This document shows, in pieces, positions 31,501 to 41,700 of a DNA stretch of 64,000 bases. The stretch is from NCBI GenBank assembly GCA_009746045.1, contig RPFO01000050.1, positions 5,521,728-5,585,727 of the forward strand. The letters run 5' to 3'. The position numbers were made by a program, and so were the translations under genes. The DNA comes from Mesostigma viride. Taxonomy: Eukaryota; Streptophyta; Mesostigmatophyceae; Mesostigmatales; Mesostigmataceae. Under the pieces are notes generated by a model, which ran no database searches, was not told the origin of the DNA, and worked only from the letters and a program-made list of their open reading frames with translations. How positions within the stretch are numbered: position 1 is the stretch's first letter; every line of letters begins with the position of its first letter.

Positions 31501-33587
31501 TATGTTACTAAATGTGCGAGCATGTGCATATTGTAGTATGAGAGTAGATGCGTGCATACACGAGGTAATATAAATTTATAAAGTCTAATATTATAAGGAC
31601 TAAATTATACTATTGTCATAAGGACTGTTCCGGTAGCTGTGGCACTTCATCTCCTGCAAGTGCGTGTTGCAGCACCGGTCAACCTGGGCCGACCACGCAT
31701 GGCTGACCTGTTGCGTGGTGGCCCTTTCTGTTGTGTTTTACTGTCTCTATTGTACCAGAACGCGCCACTCCGCGCAGTTCCTGGCCGACATCAGCATGGG
31801 TGTACCGGCGGCGGTGTATTTAAGTGTCTCACCGTGTTATCGTTACCCTAAACCCTAAACCCTAATGTATTTAACTGTTTCACCGTGTTATCGTTCTAAC
31901 CCTAAACCCTAAACCCTAATGTATTTAACTGTTTCACCAAACACCGTGTTCTCGTTCTCGCTGTGCTAGTCGCTGGCTGGCACCCCCTGCAGTCCCTGGA
32001 TGCCGCCAGCAAGCGCGTACAAACTGAGTTGAACTATCTCACTGCGTCGCTGTTTTACCAAAACAGCTTGTTGTATTGTGTTGCCCTGGTACCAGGCTGC
32101 TCGCAACCACCACCACGGCCCACAGGATCTGGATGACATCAGCGCGGCACACACTCGGCCGCATGTTAACAGCGTTGTACCGTGTTCCTGCTGCGTTTAC
32201 TTTCTGGCTGGCATCCCTCACAGTTCCTGGACGCCATCAGCAAGGCGTACAAGCGGGACGTGTACCTGACGTCGCCCCACTTCCAGCGGTGGATGGTCGC
32301 CACATACTTCAGGTGGGTGGTTTTGCTCCCGCTTCTGAGTTTGTTGGTCTGTTGGTTTGTTTCTTTGTTTGTTTTCTCCCCACTCTGCCATGTGTGTGCC
32401 TGCACCAGGCATCCCCACGTTGAAGTTAGATTGAGCGTGTGCAACTCACTATATGCACGTGCCACTCATGGGCCACCTCTTCCCCCCCCCCCCCCCCCCT
32501 GCATCCAACATGATCATGAAGTCATGAAGCTGTAGTCATCCCCCCCCCCCCCCCCCCCTCCTTGTTCAAGTGTACAACCCTCCCCTGTCTTTCCCACCCT
32601 ATGTACCTCCTGCTTCTTCCCTTGGCCCTCGCGCATGTGCCTCAGCACCATAAAGGACTCGTATTTACTTGCACCTTTGTGCCATGCCCCTTTCTTTCCT
32701 TGCCTTTGACGCGCGTGCGCCAGCATCATGAAGGACATGGGACGCATCGGCATGGGAGCATACAAGTGCCCCCTCAACCTCAGCTCAGGCGTGCACGCCG
32801 TCTTCCTCGCCTCCAAGCTGTGCCACGTGGTAAGCCGCCGCGGCTAGCATGCCCAAGTAGCCCTGGCTCTCGCCCAGTTGGTAGGTCCCTTCTGTCATCT
32901 TGTTTATGCACGACGTCGTCCTCTCTGTGCGCCTTCCTCGCTCGTCCAAGCTGTGCCACGTGGTGGGTGTTTCAGGGTCATGTGGGTGTTTAGTGGACAT
33001 GTGGGTGTTTAGTTGACATGTCAGTGTTTAGTGGACGTGCCAGTGTTTAGTGGGCGTGTGGGTGTTTAGTGGGCATGTGAGTGTTTAGTGGGCATGTGAG
33101 TGGTTAGGGGAGGTGCATGCATACTTGACACTACCGGGTGTGTTGTGTGCGCCTGGAGACCCGCTGGCAGCAGGACATACTTGTCGTGTGCCTCTGCTGC
33201 GCTTTGCGCGGGCACGTGACACACCTGTCCTATGGGACCCCCTGTACTTTTCTGTGCACTGTGCACGACGATCCACACATGCTTCGTGCCGCTTTCCACA
33301 CGTGCCGATTTTCACATGCTTGAATGAGTTGAACTAGCGCTTTTAAACATGGTTGTCTCTAACGAATGCATATCCCGCGTTGGTCCTTAACATACGGAGC
33401 GGCTACGCGCCATCCTGTGTGTTGCTGTTTGTCAGGTCACAGCACTTACGTGTGTTAACCTGTCCCACTCTTGCCCTGCCTCTATGTGACAGGTCAACTT
33501 GTTTGGCTTTTCCTACACGGAGCGCATGCTGGCCAGCAACGCGGGGCACTACAACCGCAAGCACATGATGCACCGCGACCACAGGTG
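25393..33587 (+). CDS. GT29 sialyltransferase-like catalytic domain
   Basis: Family 29 enzymes transfer sialic acid (or related ulosonic acids) from CMP-sugars in the Golgi lumen. Phase-consistent exons: 25393-25498, 26304-26408, 27409-27481, 28112-28148, 30164-30229, 30768-30914, 32224-32312, 32724-32829 and 33493-33584. The joined product shows sialylmotif L in order: CAIVANGPVMTK, then GKIIDRHEAVFRFNMVPIK, then GFAEYVGTKTTYRLFN; and sialylmotif S: KCPLNLSSGVHAVFLASKLC then HVVNLFGFSY, followed by HYNRKHMMHRDH, where motif III/VS residues are expected. The 3' end is uncertain: reading through the last donor (GTGAAG) meets TGA at 33585-33587, but GT29 proteins normally continue with an H-x4-E helix, so a further exon is likely. 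An acceptor at about 34228 gives only a short tail. Most introns contain copies of the flanking exon edges. Upstream exons from 7975 probably belong to the same protein. Confidence 0.85.
25740..25955 (+). repeat. 39-bp tandem repeat
   Basis: Six units of CGGTACATCTGACACACTGC then CCTATCTATGTTATAACAA, with one 6-bp deletion near 25890. Confidence 0.93.
26195..26600 (+). repeat. Exon duplicated at both edges
   Basis: The exon 26304-26408 has a copy of its start at about 26199-26236 (GCGGTGCAGACCTGATATAC then GAGACGCTGCAGTC) and two copies of its end downstream: ATGCCAACTGCAGCAGCATG then GAAGGTAGG near 26468-26494, and GCAGCAGCGTGGAAGGTAGC near 26566-26585. Each end copy retains a GT donor at the same place. 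Confidence 0.88.
26650..27005 (+). repeat. 37-bp tandem repeat, about nine units
   Basis: Unit GATCGGGGCACGACCAGGAC then TATGAGCAGCCTTATTT. The last units contain a nested 15-bp duplication (GAGCAGCCGTATTT). Direct head-to-tail units with no spacers, so not a CRISPR array. Confidence 0.93.
28005..28250 (+). repeat. Copies of both edges of the sialylmotif L exon
   Basis: The 37-bp exon 28112-28148 (TGCGCCATCGTGGCCAACGG then GCCCGTCATGACCAAG) has a partial start copy at 28010-28028 (CGTCCATCGTGGCCGTCTAC) and an end copy at 28203-28233 (GTGGCGAATGACCCCGCCAT then GGTCAATGTTAG). The copies are diverged. Confidence 0.6.
28251..28860. other. Intron sequence, no gene seen
   Basis: Pyrimidine-rich stretches (CCCTCCC, CTCTCC). 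No recognisable exon or repeat family. Confidence 0.4.
28862..28965 (+). mobile_element. Dispersed repeat copy (MITE-like), plus orientation
   Basis: AACATAACTCCGTTGGGAGT, then ATGTAGCACATAGCCC.GAGAAGGGG and GGGTGGGAATGTAAACAAC. The whole 100 bp aligns with the reverse complement of 37005-37106, and its first 35 bp aligns with the inverted arms at 1-170. Preceded by TTAATTAATTA. Confidence 0.7.
29030..29545 (+). repeat. Two tandem arrays (about 75 bp and about 22 bp units)
   Basis: 29050-29300: three to four units containing AAGGGGTTGCCCTCGCAAAG then CCTAGTC and AATGGTCATGGTCACT. 29365-29540: about eight units of CTTGTAGTTGCTCTCTTTTCAG. Confidence 0.88.
29560..30160 (+). repeat. Mixed short repeats before the sialylmotif L exon
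   Basis: GGTTAATGCTCCRCGGCTCCC occurs twice (29619, 29716). ATTATTGTATCGCTCTTC with CTCTCAT occurs three times (29818-29970). A 10-12-bp repeat CGCCACCTGT runs from 30085 to 30150, ending at the acceptor CTGCAG of the 30164 exon. Confidence 0.75.
30190..30692 (+). repeat. 90-bp in-frame tandem repeat of exon end plus donor
   Basis: Six units of exactly 90 bp start at 30194, 30284, 30374, 30464, 30554 and 30644 (the last diverged). Each contains GAGGCAGTGTTCCGGTTCAA then CATGGTCCCCATCAAG and the donor GTGATT, the end of the sialylmotif L exon. Because 90 is a multiple of three and there is no stop, the array is open for its whole length (30-residue unit EAVFRFNMVPIKVIATYKSH plus ten). Family comparison says VPIK joins directly to GFAEYVG, so only one copy should appear in mRNA. 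Confidence 0.95.
30885..31385 (+). repeat. Five diverged copies of an exon end plus donor
   Basis: The exon ends GATCTTCTGGAGCTACCGCT then CCAACACG with donor GTGGGT at 30915. Copies lie at about 30969 (ATCTTCTGGAGCTACCGCTC then CAACCCGGTGGGT), 31059, 31158, 31248 and 31343, each 90-100 bp apart and increasingly diverged. The first three keep the GGTGGGTCCC donor. Confidence 0.88.
31768..32265 (+). repeat. Three upstream copies of an exon start
   Basis: The exon at 32224 starts TTCCTGGACGCCATCAGCAA then GGCGTACAAG after CTCACAG. Copies: about 31774 (GCGCAGTTCCTGGCCGACAT then CAGCATGGGTGTAC), about 31985 (CTGCAGTCCCTGGATGCCGC then CAGCAAGCGCGTACAA) and about 32119 (CACAGGATCTGGATGACATC then AGCGCGGCAC). 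Units are about 105-210 bp apart and keep AG acceptors. Confidence 0.88.
31846..31922 (+). repeat. Interstitial telomere-like repeats
   Basis: Two copies of CCCTAAACCCTAAACCCTAA separated by and followed by ATGTATTTAACTGTTTCACC. The telomere-like core is part of a short tandem duplication, so it was probably duplicated with its flank and not added by telomerase twice. Confidence 0.85.
32500..32830 (+). repeat. Start copies of the sialylmotif S exon
   Basis: The exon at 32724 starts CATCATGAAGGACATGGG after GCGCCAG. Diverged copies lie at about 32508 (AACATGATCATGAAGTCATG) and 32640 (CAGCACCATAAAGGACTCG). Two long poly-C runs (32480-32499, 32540-32558) lie nearby. Confidence 0.6.
32925..33112 (+). 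repeat. Exon-end copy and a 19-bp array derived from its donor
   Basis: 32926-32962 repeats the end of the 32724-32829 exon (GCGCCTTCCTCGCTCGTCCA then AGCTGTGCCACGTG). It is followed by about nine 19-bp units of GTGGGTGTTTAGTGGACAT, so the first bases after the duplicated junction are themselves the tandem unit. Confidence 0.85.
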
Positions 33588-35396
33588 AAGGGGGGTGGGA
33601 GGAGCGCACTGCAACCACAAGCACATGATGCACCGTGACCACAGTTGACAGGGTAGAACAATGGATTATTGAAGGTATGGAATGATGAAACTATTAAAAG
33701 TAAGGAATTACGGACTCTTACCCCTTCAGACTAGCGGAGGTCGTAGTGTAACCTACTCCGTAGGGAGGGGGGCAGGGGGGGGAGGGGGAAGGGACCGTGC
33801 ATGGGTGAGGTGTCGTTGGTGGTGGTGGTTGATGGGGCTTGGATTGGAGGGATGGGGGACAGGAGAAGGGCTCATCAGATCAGGAAAGTTATCTGAGCAC
33901 AGGTGCTTGGACATTGCCATGATGCCAGTCTGTACCATCCACAGCACACCTTCTACTTTGCCTGCTGCTAGTTTCGCACTCCCACTCGGTGCTACGGAGT
34001 GGTAGCATCGCCAGTGGCAGCATCATGGGGCTGAATGGTAGCATCAAGGGGCTGAGTGATATAGCGTGGAGGGCTGGGTACTAGCGTCAAGGGGCGGGCG
34101 TGGATCTCAGGGTACTGCATGCTCAGTGGATGGACACTGGCAGCTTACAGCTTCCTGCCTCTGCAGCCTGCCATGTGTAGGGCCATCGCACAGCACATGC
34201 ATAATGCCTGTCGCCTTGACATCGCAGCCTGAAACTCGATGGGCATCACCATGCATCATGTTGAAGTGAGAGGTGGCTTTATTGGTTGATTAAGTGATGA
34301 GTCAGTTACATGCCTCTGAGCCTCAGTTAGGGGGCATGAAGCATTGTTGACACTTTCATTGGTGATGTATGCTAAAGTCAGTTGTTGCCTTACAGTCTAT
34401 CTACTGACATGCCGTGTCCATTCTGTATTGTCATCACTCTGTGCACTGGATCGGTCATGGCTATTCTGTGCGCCAGTTGGTCATTCGACGCGCTGCTGCT
34501 GAGACTGTTCCGATACTCGCGTACGATCAACATTTGTTCGGCTGTTGGGTAGCGCAACCTGGCCAGCGGTGCCGGGTAGGGCCAGCCGCCAGCCGGCCTT
34601 GACAATCGATGCCTCATGGGGACCAGTGTGGCCATAATAATGTACTAGTAGAATATCTGTCTATAAATAGAACTTTATAAAACAGGTAAATGAATTCATG
34701 AAACAATTTTTGGGATAAGTTCAAATCATAGTTAACATATATCAAGGAGACAATCATCGCAGGCCAGAAATCGGGAGAATCCGGACCATGGTAGCTCGAG
34801 CCTGCCGTTATCTTGTCCGCGTTTTCGAGTCGTTCAGGATGATGAATTCATATGAATGGAGATGGAAATGTGTAGCCTTGTGCATTGAAATTATGGCTGG
34901 CTTACGTGTAGAGCGACTAGATGACCTAGACGGTGGGGCCGGAAACAGCTTGCTTGATCAGGGCGTGTGTTTCGAGCCTAACTGGCCGGGAGTGTCTAGT
35001 GGTGAGCACCATTGCTGCGATCACTCTCCCACCATTTACGAGGAAATACCCGCAATTAATGGAAAACCACTGAAAAGGTCTAGCTAGTCAGTCATTACGT
35101 TAGCCATGCCATGATTCCAAACGTCCAAGAACTGCACACGGTGCAAAGGCAAAAATCTGGAGGACAGCACTTTCAAATGTGTGGCGGGAACCAAAAGCCC
35201 GCGTATGCCAGAAAACATCGTGTTGCTGCAGCAACGCGACGATGTGGACAAACGAATCCAGTGCCAAGCTTGGAACGTCCGCAAAGGAGATATGGCATCA
35301 CAGGGTTCAGATGTGCGGAGATACTATGCGATCCAGCCGGTCCACTCTATCACTAGCTAGATCGATTACTAGGCAGTACCGTATATTAAATGTCTG
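33588..35396. other. Region after the last clear GT29 exon, no gene seen
   Basis: 33604-33648 is one more copy of the last exon's end (CAACCACAAGCACATGATGC then ACCGTGACCACAG) with its donor GT changed to TT. After that no convincing exon is seen. At 34737 a block ATATCAAGGAGACAATCATC then GCAGGCCAGAAATC matches 3376. The missing C-terminal GT29 exon, if present, should be here. Confidence 0.45.
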
Positions 35397-36346
35397 ATTA
35401 ATTAATTAATTAAACACGCGCTCACGTTGCATGGGGAGTCACGGAGCACGATAATCCGGTGCTTGTCATCCCTGTATGTTGTGCACACACTGGGAAGAGC
35501 CGGGGCAGAGACACGTGTCTGATCCCCCATGCCCGGAAGCAAGCCACATGCTGCAATCGAAACTACGTACTCACGAGCTAGGAGAGTCTGGCATCTCTGT
35601 GGGTGCACTAATGCTGAAATGTGCGTGGGTGACATGGCGGGGGCATTGTCTGGCATGATGAAACTGTATATAGACTGAAGTGTGCGGGTAGTAAGTAAGA
35701 AAGTACTTGCGTGTCATGCGCAAAGGCATGCCACGGAGTACTATGCTAATCTCATTGAAAAAATAATTACACAAATATCGTCTGCATCATTCCCCCGACC
35801 ATGAAGCACTAGATGGGGATGTAATCCTCATTCGAGCTGTCCTCTACTGTTTACAATGGCCGGCAGACGAGGCGGTAGTGTAGCAGCTATCCTCAGGGCC
35901 AATAACCTCGATCCACCTGCGGACTTCTACCCTGGCTAGCAACGGGCCGCAGGGCCCGTGGGGAGAAAACAGGAGCATACCCCTCAGGAAGGTGCTTATC
36001 GCAGATGGCAGCCCATTTCTCCTTGTCAATCATGCGGGCGCGGAGTACGGATAGTCCCAGAAGCCCTGTGCGGGTAGACATGCTGGTGCATAGCCGCAGC
36101 CGGTAGTATGCTGAGCCACACACGGCGCTACTTGTTACTGATGATATGCTCACGTGGGTCTTATTGCACCCACAGCACTTGCCGGATCGTCTATGGCGTG
36201 TCCGATTTTCGCTGTGGCATGCCTCTGGCATGAAGGAGAAAAGGGGTTCCCTGCCCTTTCTTCCTGTTGTGCACATGCAGGGATTAAAAGCACCTCGACG
36301 GTGCTCCGTGACTTCCCAACGGGAGCACGAGTTTAATTAATTTATT
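35397..36346 (-). mobile_element. 950-bp element with terminal inverted repeats
   Basis: Left end TTAATTAATTAAACACGCGC...GGGGAGTCACGGAGCAC (35397-35450) is the inverse of the right end GTGCTCCGTGACTTCCCAAC...TTTAATTAATT (36300-36346). Inside, 35689-36083 matches 53997-54390, and its minus strand encodes the conserved segment GLLGLSVLRARMIDKEKWAA then ICDKHLPEG.APVFSPRA, also found at 54171-54407. I do not recognise the protein. The right 200 bp also occurs alone at 1150-1352. Likely a DNA transposon or an internally deleted derivative. Confidence 0.7.
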
Positions 36347-36589
36347 TGTTACTACACGGCGCTGCGAAGGCCATGCAAGTGGCTAGCTAGGCCGTGCAGC
36401 AATAGATCAACATCACATGTGCAACCCTATCTGAACCTAGTGTAGACATTGAATATCGATCCCGTCACTTGGGTGGAACCCATTAATTATAATTAGTAAC
36501 ATAACGTCCGTGGCTCGTGGCTCGTGGAACCCATAGCTTGTTGTTAGTGTACAGGTCCCCTCCCTAGCTGCCAGCTAGTGGACTTTGGG

Positions 36590-36830
36590 CTTCTCGGGAT
36601 ATTGCTTGTGGCGGATGAAGGTGGCCGGGCCACAGCTCGTGGCGCTGCTGCTGCGCGGGAGTCAGGTCGTCATCCAGCGACCATGGCCGGTGGAGTGCAG
36701 AGTACGTCTTGCGCTGCCGAAGGAAGCGCACCTTGTCTTATCCTCTGGGGAGTCTAAGGTGAGCAGCACTGGTGGGGGAACGTGCTTGTCCCGCAAGCGG
36801 GGCAGACAGTACCCTCGCAGTGCCGAGTAT
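36590..36830 (-). pseudogene. Degraded retrotransposon ORF1-like fragment
   Basis: On the plus strand GCCGGGCCACAGCTCGTGGC, then GTCAGGTCGTCATCCAGCG, GAAGCGCACCTTGTCTTATC and GGTGAGCAGCAC line up in order with 57711-57905, which encodes (minus) the DKLAFLKCRKKLSRTRFTLD domain. Frames are broken. An old copy of the same family. Confidence 0.5.
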
Positions 36831-37004
36831 TGCATGCACTACCGTATATTGCACTTGGCCATGCATCAATAGCGCTCGCTGCAGAGATGTCATGCCCTAG
36901 CTATTGCCCGACAATCATCTTCCGCTGACCCTGGCATTTCTGCACCTTATAGCTGCTGGAATACATGGAGCCGTGCATGTGCACCCGTAGTGCACCCAGC
37001 GTAG

Positions 37005-37106
37005 GTGGCTGTTTACATTCCCCCACCAGTAGGATGTATTAAAAACCATAGCCCCCCTTCTCAGGGCCATGTGTTACGTATTATACTCCCAACAGCATAT
37101 CATAAC
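37005..37106 (-). mobile_element. Dispersed repeat copy (MITE-like), minus orientation
   Basis: Reverse complement matches 28862-28965: GTTGGGAGTATA, CACATGGCCCTGAGAAGGGG, TAATACATCCTA and GGGGGAATGTAAACAGCC. Identity is moderate, so this is an old family. Confidence 0.65.
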
Positions 37107-38764
37107 AAGTAGCGTGGGCAAGTAATCTGATCATAGCCAGGACGTAGCATGGCTGTACAAGGACTAAGCTAAGGCTATGGCTGGTTGTGTACCGTGCTTT
37201 AGCAGTGCACGTGACTAGGTATATGCTAATCAACACATTAATTTACAGGTAGACAGCGTCCAGGTTACTATCCACGGGCTGTCCTTCTGCCTTGAAGTTG
37301 CCCAAACGGCTAGCTAGGCCCCAAACTACACTCACTCACCCAACCAAGTAGCCAAGCAAACAACCAACCACTGAGCCTTGAGCCCATGAGCAAACGCCCC
37401 TGGCGTATTTCTAATACAGACTAGAAGTACTAGCCAATTATGATGTGTTATTCCAGGAACACTACAAACCGAAGTCTGTGATGGTAGTAGGGGCTTGGCC
37501 CCTACCGGGTCTACTTGTTAATATATAAACACTCCTTAATTGGTCATGATGGGCTACATCGGAGTGATATATAGCTGGCAGGTCGTCGTTAGCATGTCAG
37601 GTACGTACGACGTCAAGCGCATGAGGTCGTTGCAGCAAACTTCCCCCCCCCCCCCCTTACCGTACAGCACATGAGCCAGAATACAATATATGCGTTTCAG
37701 TGCACTCAAAGCGGCACAAGCCCTCAGCACTGCAAGGTTTTTATTTGAAGTATTTAATTTGCAGCCTGCTGCCGCGCTGCCGCGCTGCCGCAGCCTGCCG
37801 GCAGCCTGCAGCCATGCTTTTGCCTACGCATGCATATTACTTACATCAGAATGAAGGCACCCACTGAAAAATGAACAAAGCCAACGCTAATAAGAGATAC
37901 CACGTATATATACTAGCTTTTATAAATATATATACTAGCTAGTATGAGCTATAAATATAGTACTATTGTATAAATTAATATATATCGTTCAATAATCCCC
38001 AAGCTTTTAGCCATGCATGGCCAGCGAAACCACCATGGCCAGTTTCCATCGAACACCTCGTAATCAATCAGCGCAAAACGGTGAACAAACAATAACAAAA
38101 AAAAAAAAAAAAAAAAAAACATGGTCGCCGGCACCCGGGTCAAGGCGCCACAAGTGCTCTCGCAGTCACGCACTGTCATTATCTGTAGCAGGATTTATTA
38201 TTATCACGTTACGCATGCAACGGTTCGGTGAGCCGTACGCGTCCAGTCACAGAAAAATGTCCACCTCAGCTGCGCTTGGCACAGCCGCACAACACGGAAC
38301 GGTGATTCGGTGGAACGAATGGAGGGCATGGCAGGTGCATGCTTATTCTTTCAACTCTCACTCAAGTCGTCACCAAGGTGTTTAACTGTTTATCAATGAA
38401 CCTCGGATACTCGATATTTTGCTCGCGCGTGGCCGATCTCAGGAGTATCTGTTCTTGAGGAACAACACGTACTCAACGTCAAGCGGGTCGGAGGAGAGAT
38501 TCGGCTGGTGACCGTGATCAGTGATGCACCAAGACGTGATCAGTGATGCACAGCACATCCAAACCTGAAGCCTGCTAAATGCCAACTACAGTTGTGTCTA
38601 TACGGGGGCGACGTAAAAGAAAGGAAAACAACCTCGCGGTCGGGTCGGCACTACACGAGTAGACGCAAGTAAGTTGGCCAACATTATCCATGTTGGAATT
38701 TAGCCAGGGGTGACACATTCCCCTCAAAATTGCTAGCAGTAGTGCCATTAATTTGGGGTGAATC
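37107..38764. other. Spacer upstream of the TenI-permease gene
   Basis: A/T-rich with TATA-like runs near 37905-37985. A poly-A run of about 21 is at 38098-38119 and GCTGCCGC repeats at 37770-37810. No gene recognised. The promoter of the gene starting at 38765 should lie in the last few hundred bases, but no element is distinctive. Confidence 0.4.
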
Positions 38765-41700
38765 ATGAGGTCGACACAGTCGCTCACCGATGCGGCCCCT
38801 GGTGTTTCGTTAAGGAGTAGTTGGCAAGGCAAAGATGTACGGTGGCGGAAAAGTGGGCAGTCGCCATGCACAAGGGCACTGCCTCCCCGTTCTACCTGTG
38901 TTTCTCATTTGCGTGCTGCCGGAATCAACGGGGACCGTCTATCCATTAGGAGCTCATCGGGGGGGTTGTCTGTACATCACGGCATTTTGACAAGCAAAAG
39001 CAGAGGCAGTGCCGCGCGCTTCTCTGCCATCCGGGGATGCGGCGGGCGAGAAAGAGGTTGCCACCTGCGGGCATCCGTCGAGGTCGCCGGGGCAGGTGCA
39101 CCGGAAAATGATGTAGTTTTAAACACCCCTGAACCGAGTGGCAATGCCACCGAAATTGCAGTAGTGGGAGCCGAGAAGCTGTATGAGAACGACGATGAGG
39201 TAGACGAGGCGGTCGAGGGCCTTCCCTCCCTATATTGGCCAGGGAGTCATGTGGGCGGCAAACAAGGAGCGGCAGAGGAGGACGAGGAAGGAGTTGAATG
39301 GGGCCGGGGTGGTCCTCGCGTATTGAGTATTCTTGAAGTGGAGCCCGATGCAAAACATGTCGTGGAATTAGTTCGCGAGGGCGTGGAATCGGGGCTAGTG
39401 AACACCGTCATGCTGCGCGACGCAGGGCTACGGACAGCGGTGATGCTCAAGACGGCGCAGACTCTCCGCACTCTCTGCCAGTCCCTGGGCACCCGCTTTA
39501 TCGTAGACTCGCGGCTGGATGTCGCGGCGCTATCGGGAGCCGACGGCTTGCAGCTTTCCTCCAGCCTATCGAGGTAAGACATGCGCTCTATTATTATTTT
39601 TTCTTTTTCTAACAGAAATAATGTGAGCATTTCATTCATTTAAATAGCCGTGATACGTTAGTGTACTTCCCCCTTGCTTCATGTCCCCCACTCCCTCCTT
39701 CCCCCTCACCCCTCACCCCTCACCCCTCACCCCTCACCCCTCACCCCTCACCCCTCACCCCTCACCCCTCACCCCTCACCCCTCACCCCTCACCCCTCAC
39801 CCCTCACCCCTCACCCCTCACCCCTCACCCCTCACCCCTCACCCCTCACCCCTCACCCCTCACCCCTCACCCCTCACCCCTCACCCCTCACCCCTCACCC
39901 CTCACCCCTCACCCCTCACCCCTCACCCCTCACCCCTCACCCCTCACCCTTCACCCTTCACCCCCTCTCCCCCCCCCTTCCTTACCAACAAACCTTCCTT
40001 GCCCAGCACGCCCATGACAGCCAGCAAGGCGAGGGAGTTCATGCGCTCCATGAACCTGGCGTCCGCCCCCGGGGGCCCCTCCCCCAGCACCACCCCCCAC
40101 CCCATGATCGGCATCTCGGTCACATCCCTGGAGGGCGCCTTGCTAGCACAGCGCCAGAGCCCCGACTACATCGTGCTCTCGGCACCGCTCGCCGCCGAGG
40201 GAAGCGCCCTGTACCAGGACCCTGTACGCTTCTTTAAGGCCGTCCGCCGCAACGTGCTCTGCCAGCTAATCGCCTCGTCATCGCTGTGCGAGCTGATCGG
40301 CGGGCCCCAGAAGTGAGTACCTGAGTTTGCCGATATCTGGGTCGTTAGCTGGCCCTCACAGTACATCTTCATCCACCTTCATATATTTTTAAATCATGGG
40401 CGGACCACAAAAGGGAGTAGATGGCTTCTGTCTGTGTGTAGTTAGCTGGTTCTCAGTATTACAACCATTATCGTTGTTTGCATTTAACACTGTCCACCTC
40501 CACATTTGAACTGGGGCCTTGACGTGGGTACTCGTAAACCCCGAGTTTGGGGGGGGATATTGGTGGGTTGTGAATAGGGGAGCAATGGTGGGCCCCTACT
40601 TGAATGAATGGTAACTGCTTGTATCTATTTGTGTTTTCCGTGCCGCTCAATGACGGCCGCCAGAAGTGAGCATCCGGGGTAGCTTGTTAGAAATACGTGT
40701 TTGGGCCAAGATGCTACATCACTGCGCCTAAGTGCGTTGGGAATACTGGCCATTCATGTATTCATTCCTGGATTGTGACGCTACACGACACAACCTCGCT
40801 CCCCGCGCGGCTTCATCAAACACCTCCTCTCTGCGCGCGAGCCCCCCTCAGGGCTTTGTTGCAGACCCCTTTTCCCTGCTAAACTGTGCCTGAATTCACG
40901 GTGATCGCTCTCCTACTGGCAAGAAAGCACGCATGGTTACACTCGCTTTTCACCGCTAGCCTTCTCCTGCTTGCGCCCCCCCCCCCCTCCCCCCCCCCCA
41001 ACTACTCCAGGGCGCTCTCCCTGGGTGCGGACGGCATCCTCCTCCCGGCCGATGTGCTGGACCGCGAACTGCTGCGTCTGCTGAGCGCGAAAAAGGTGGT
41101 GGTGGAGCAGGTGAGGGGGGCGTATTGTGCCGGTATTCCAGTATTGCACTGGTATTCCAGTATTGCACTGGTATTCCAGTATTGCACTGGTATTCCAGTA
41201 TTGCACTGGTATTCCAGTATTGCACTGGTATTCCAGTATTGCACTGGTATTCCAGTATTGCACTGGTATTCCAGTATTGCACTGGTATTCCAGTATTGCA
41301 CTGGTATTCCAGTATTGCACTGGTATTCCAGTATTGCACTGGTATTCCAGTATTGCACTGGTATTCCAGTATTGCACTGGTATTGCAGTATTGCACTGGT
41401 ATTACAGTAGGTTAGGGCTAGTGTATGTTCACGTGCGTGAGGATGAGGGGAGGCATAGCTGGGGCGGCTACCTAAGTGTACTCCAGAGTCATTTGCTTTG
41501 TCTGTCGTGGTGGCTATTTAGCGAATGTCTTCATTAATAATATTCCCTAATGGCTTCATCACTCAGGGGCATCCTACCCTCCTCATCGACCGCGCCGCCC
41601 CCCCCCCAACCCCCCCCCCCTTCCGCGTCCCAACTCCTTCCCCCACCCCAATACCCACAAAATATATAACTTTCATTACACTAATGAATACTAACAACAC

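Noticed and set aside
31846-31922. Chromosome end
   Set aside because: The CCCTAAA tract is short, flanked by gene sequence on both sides and duplicated with its flank.
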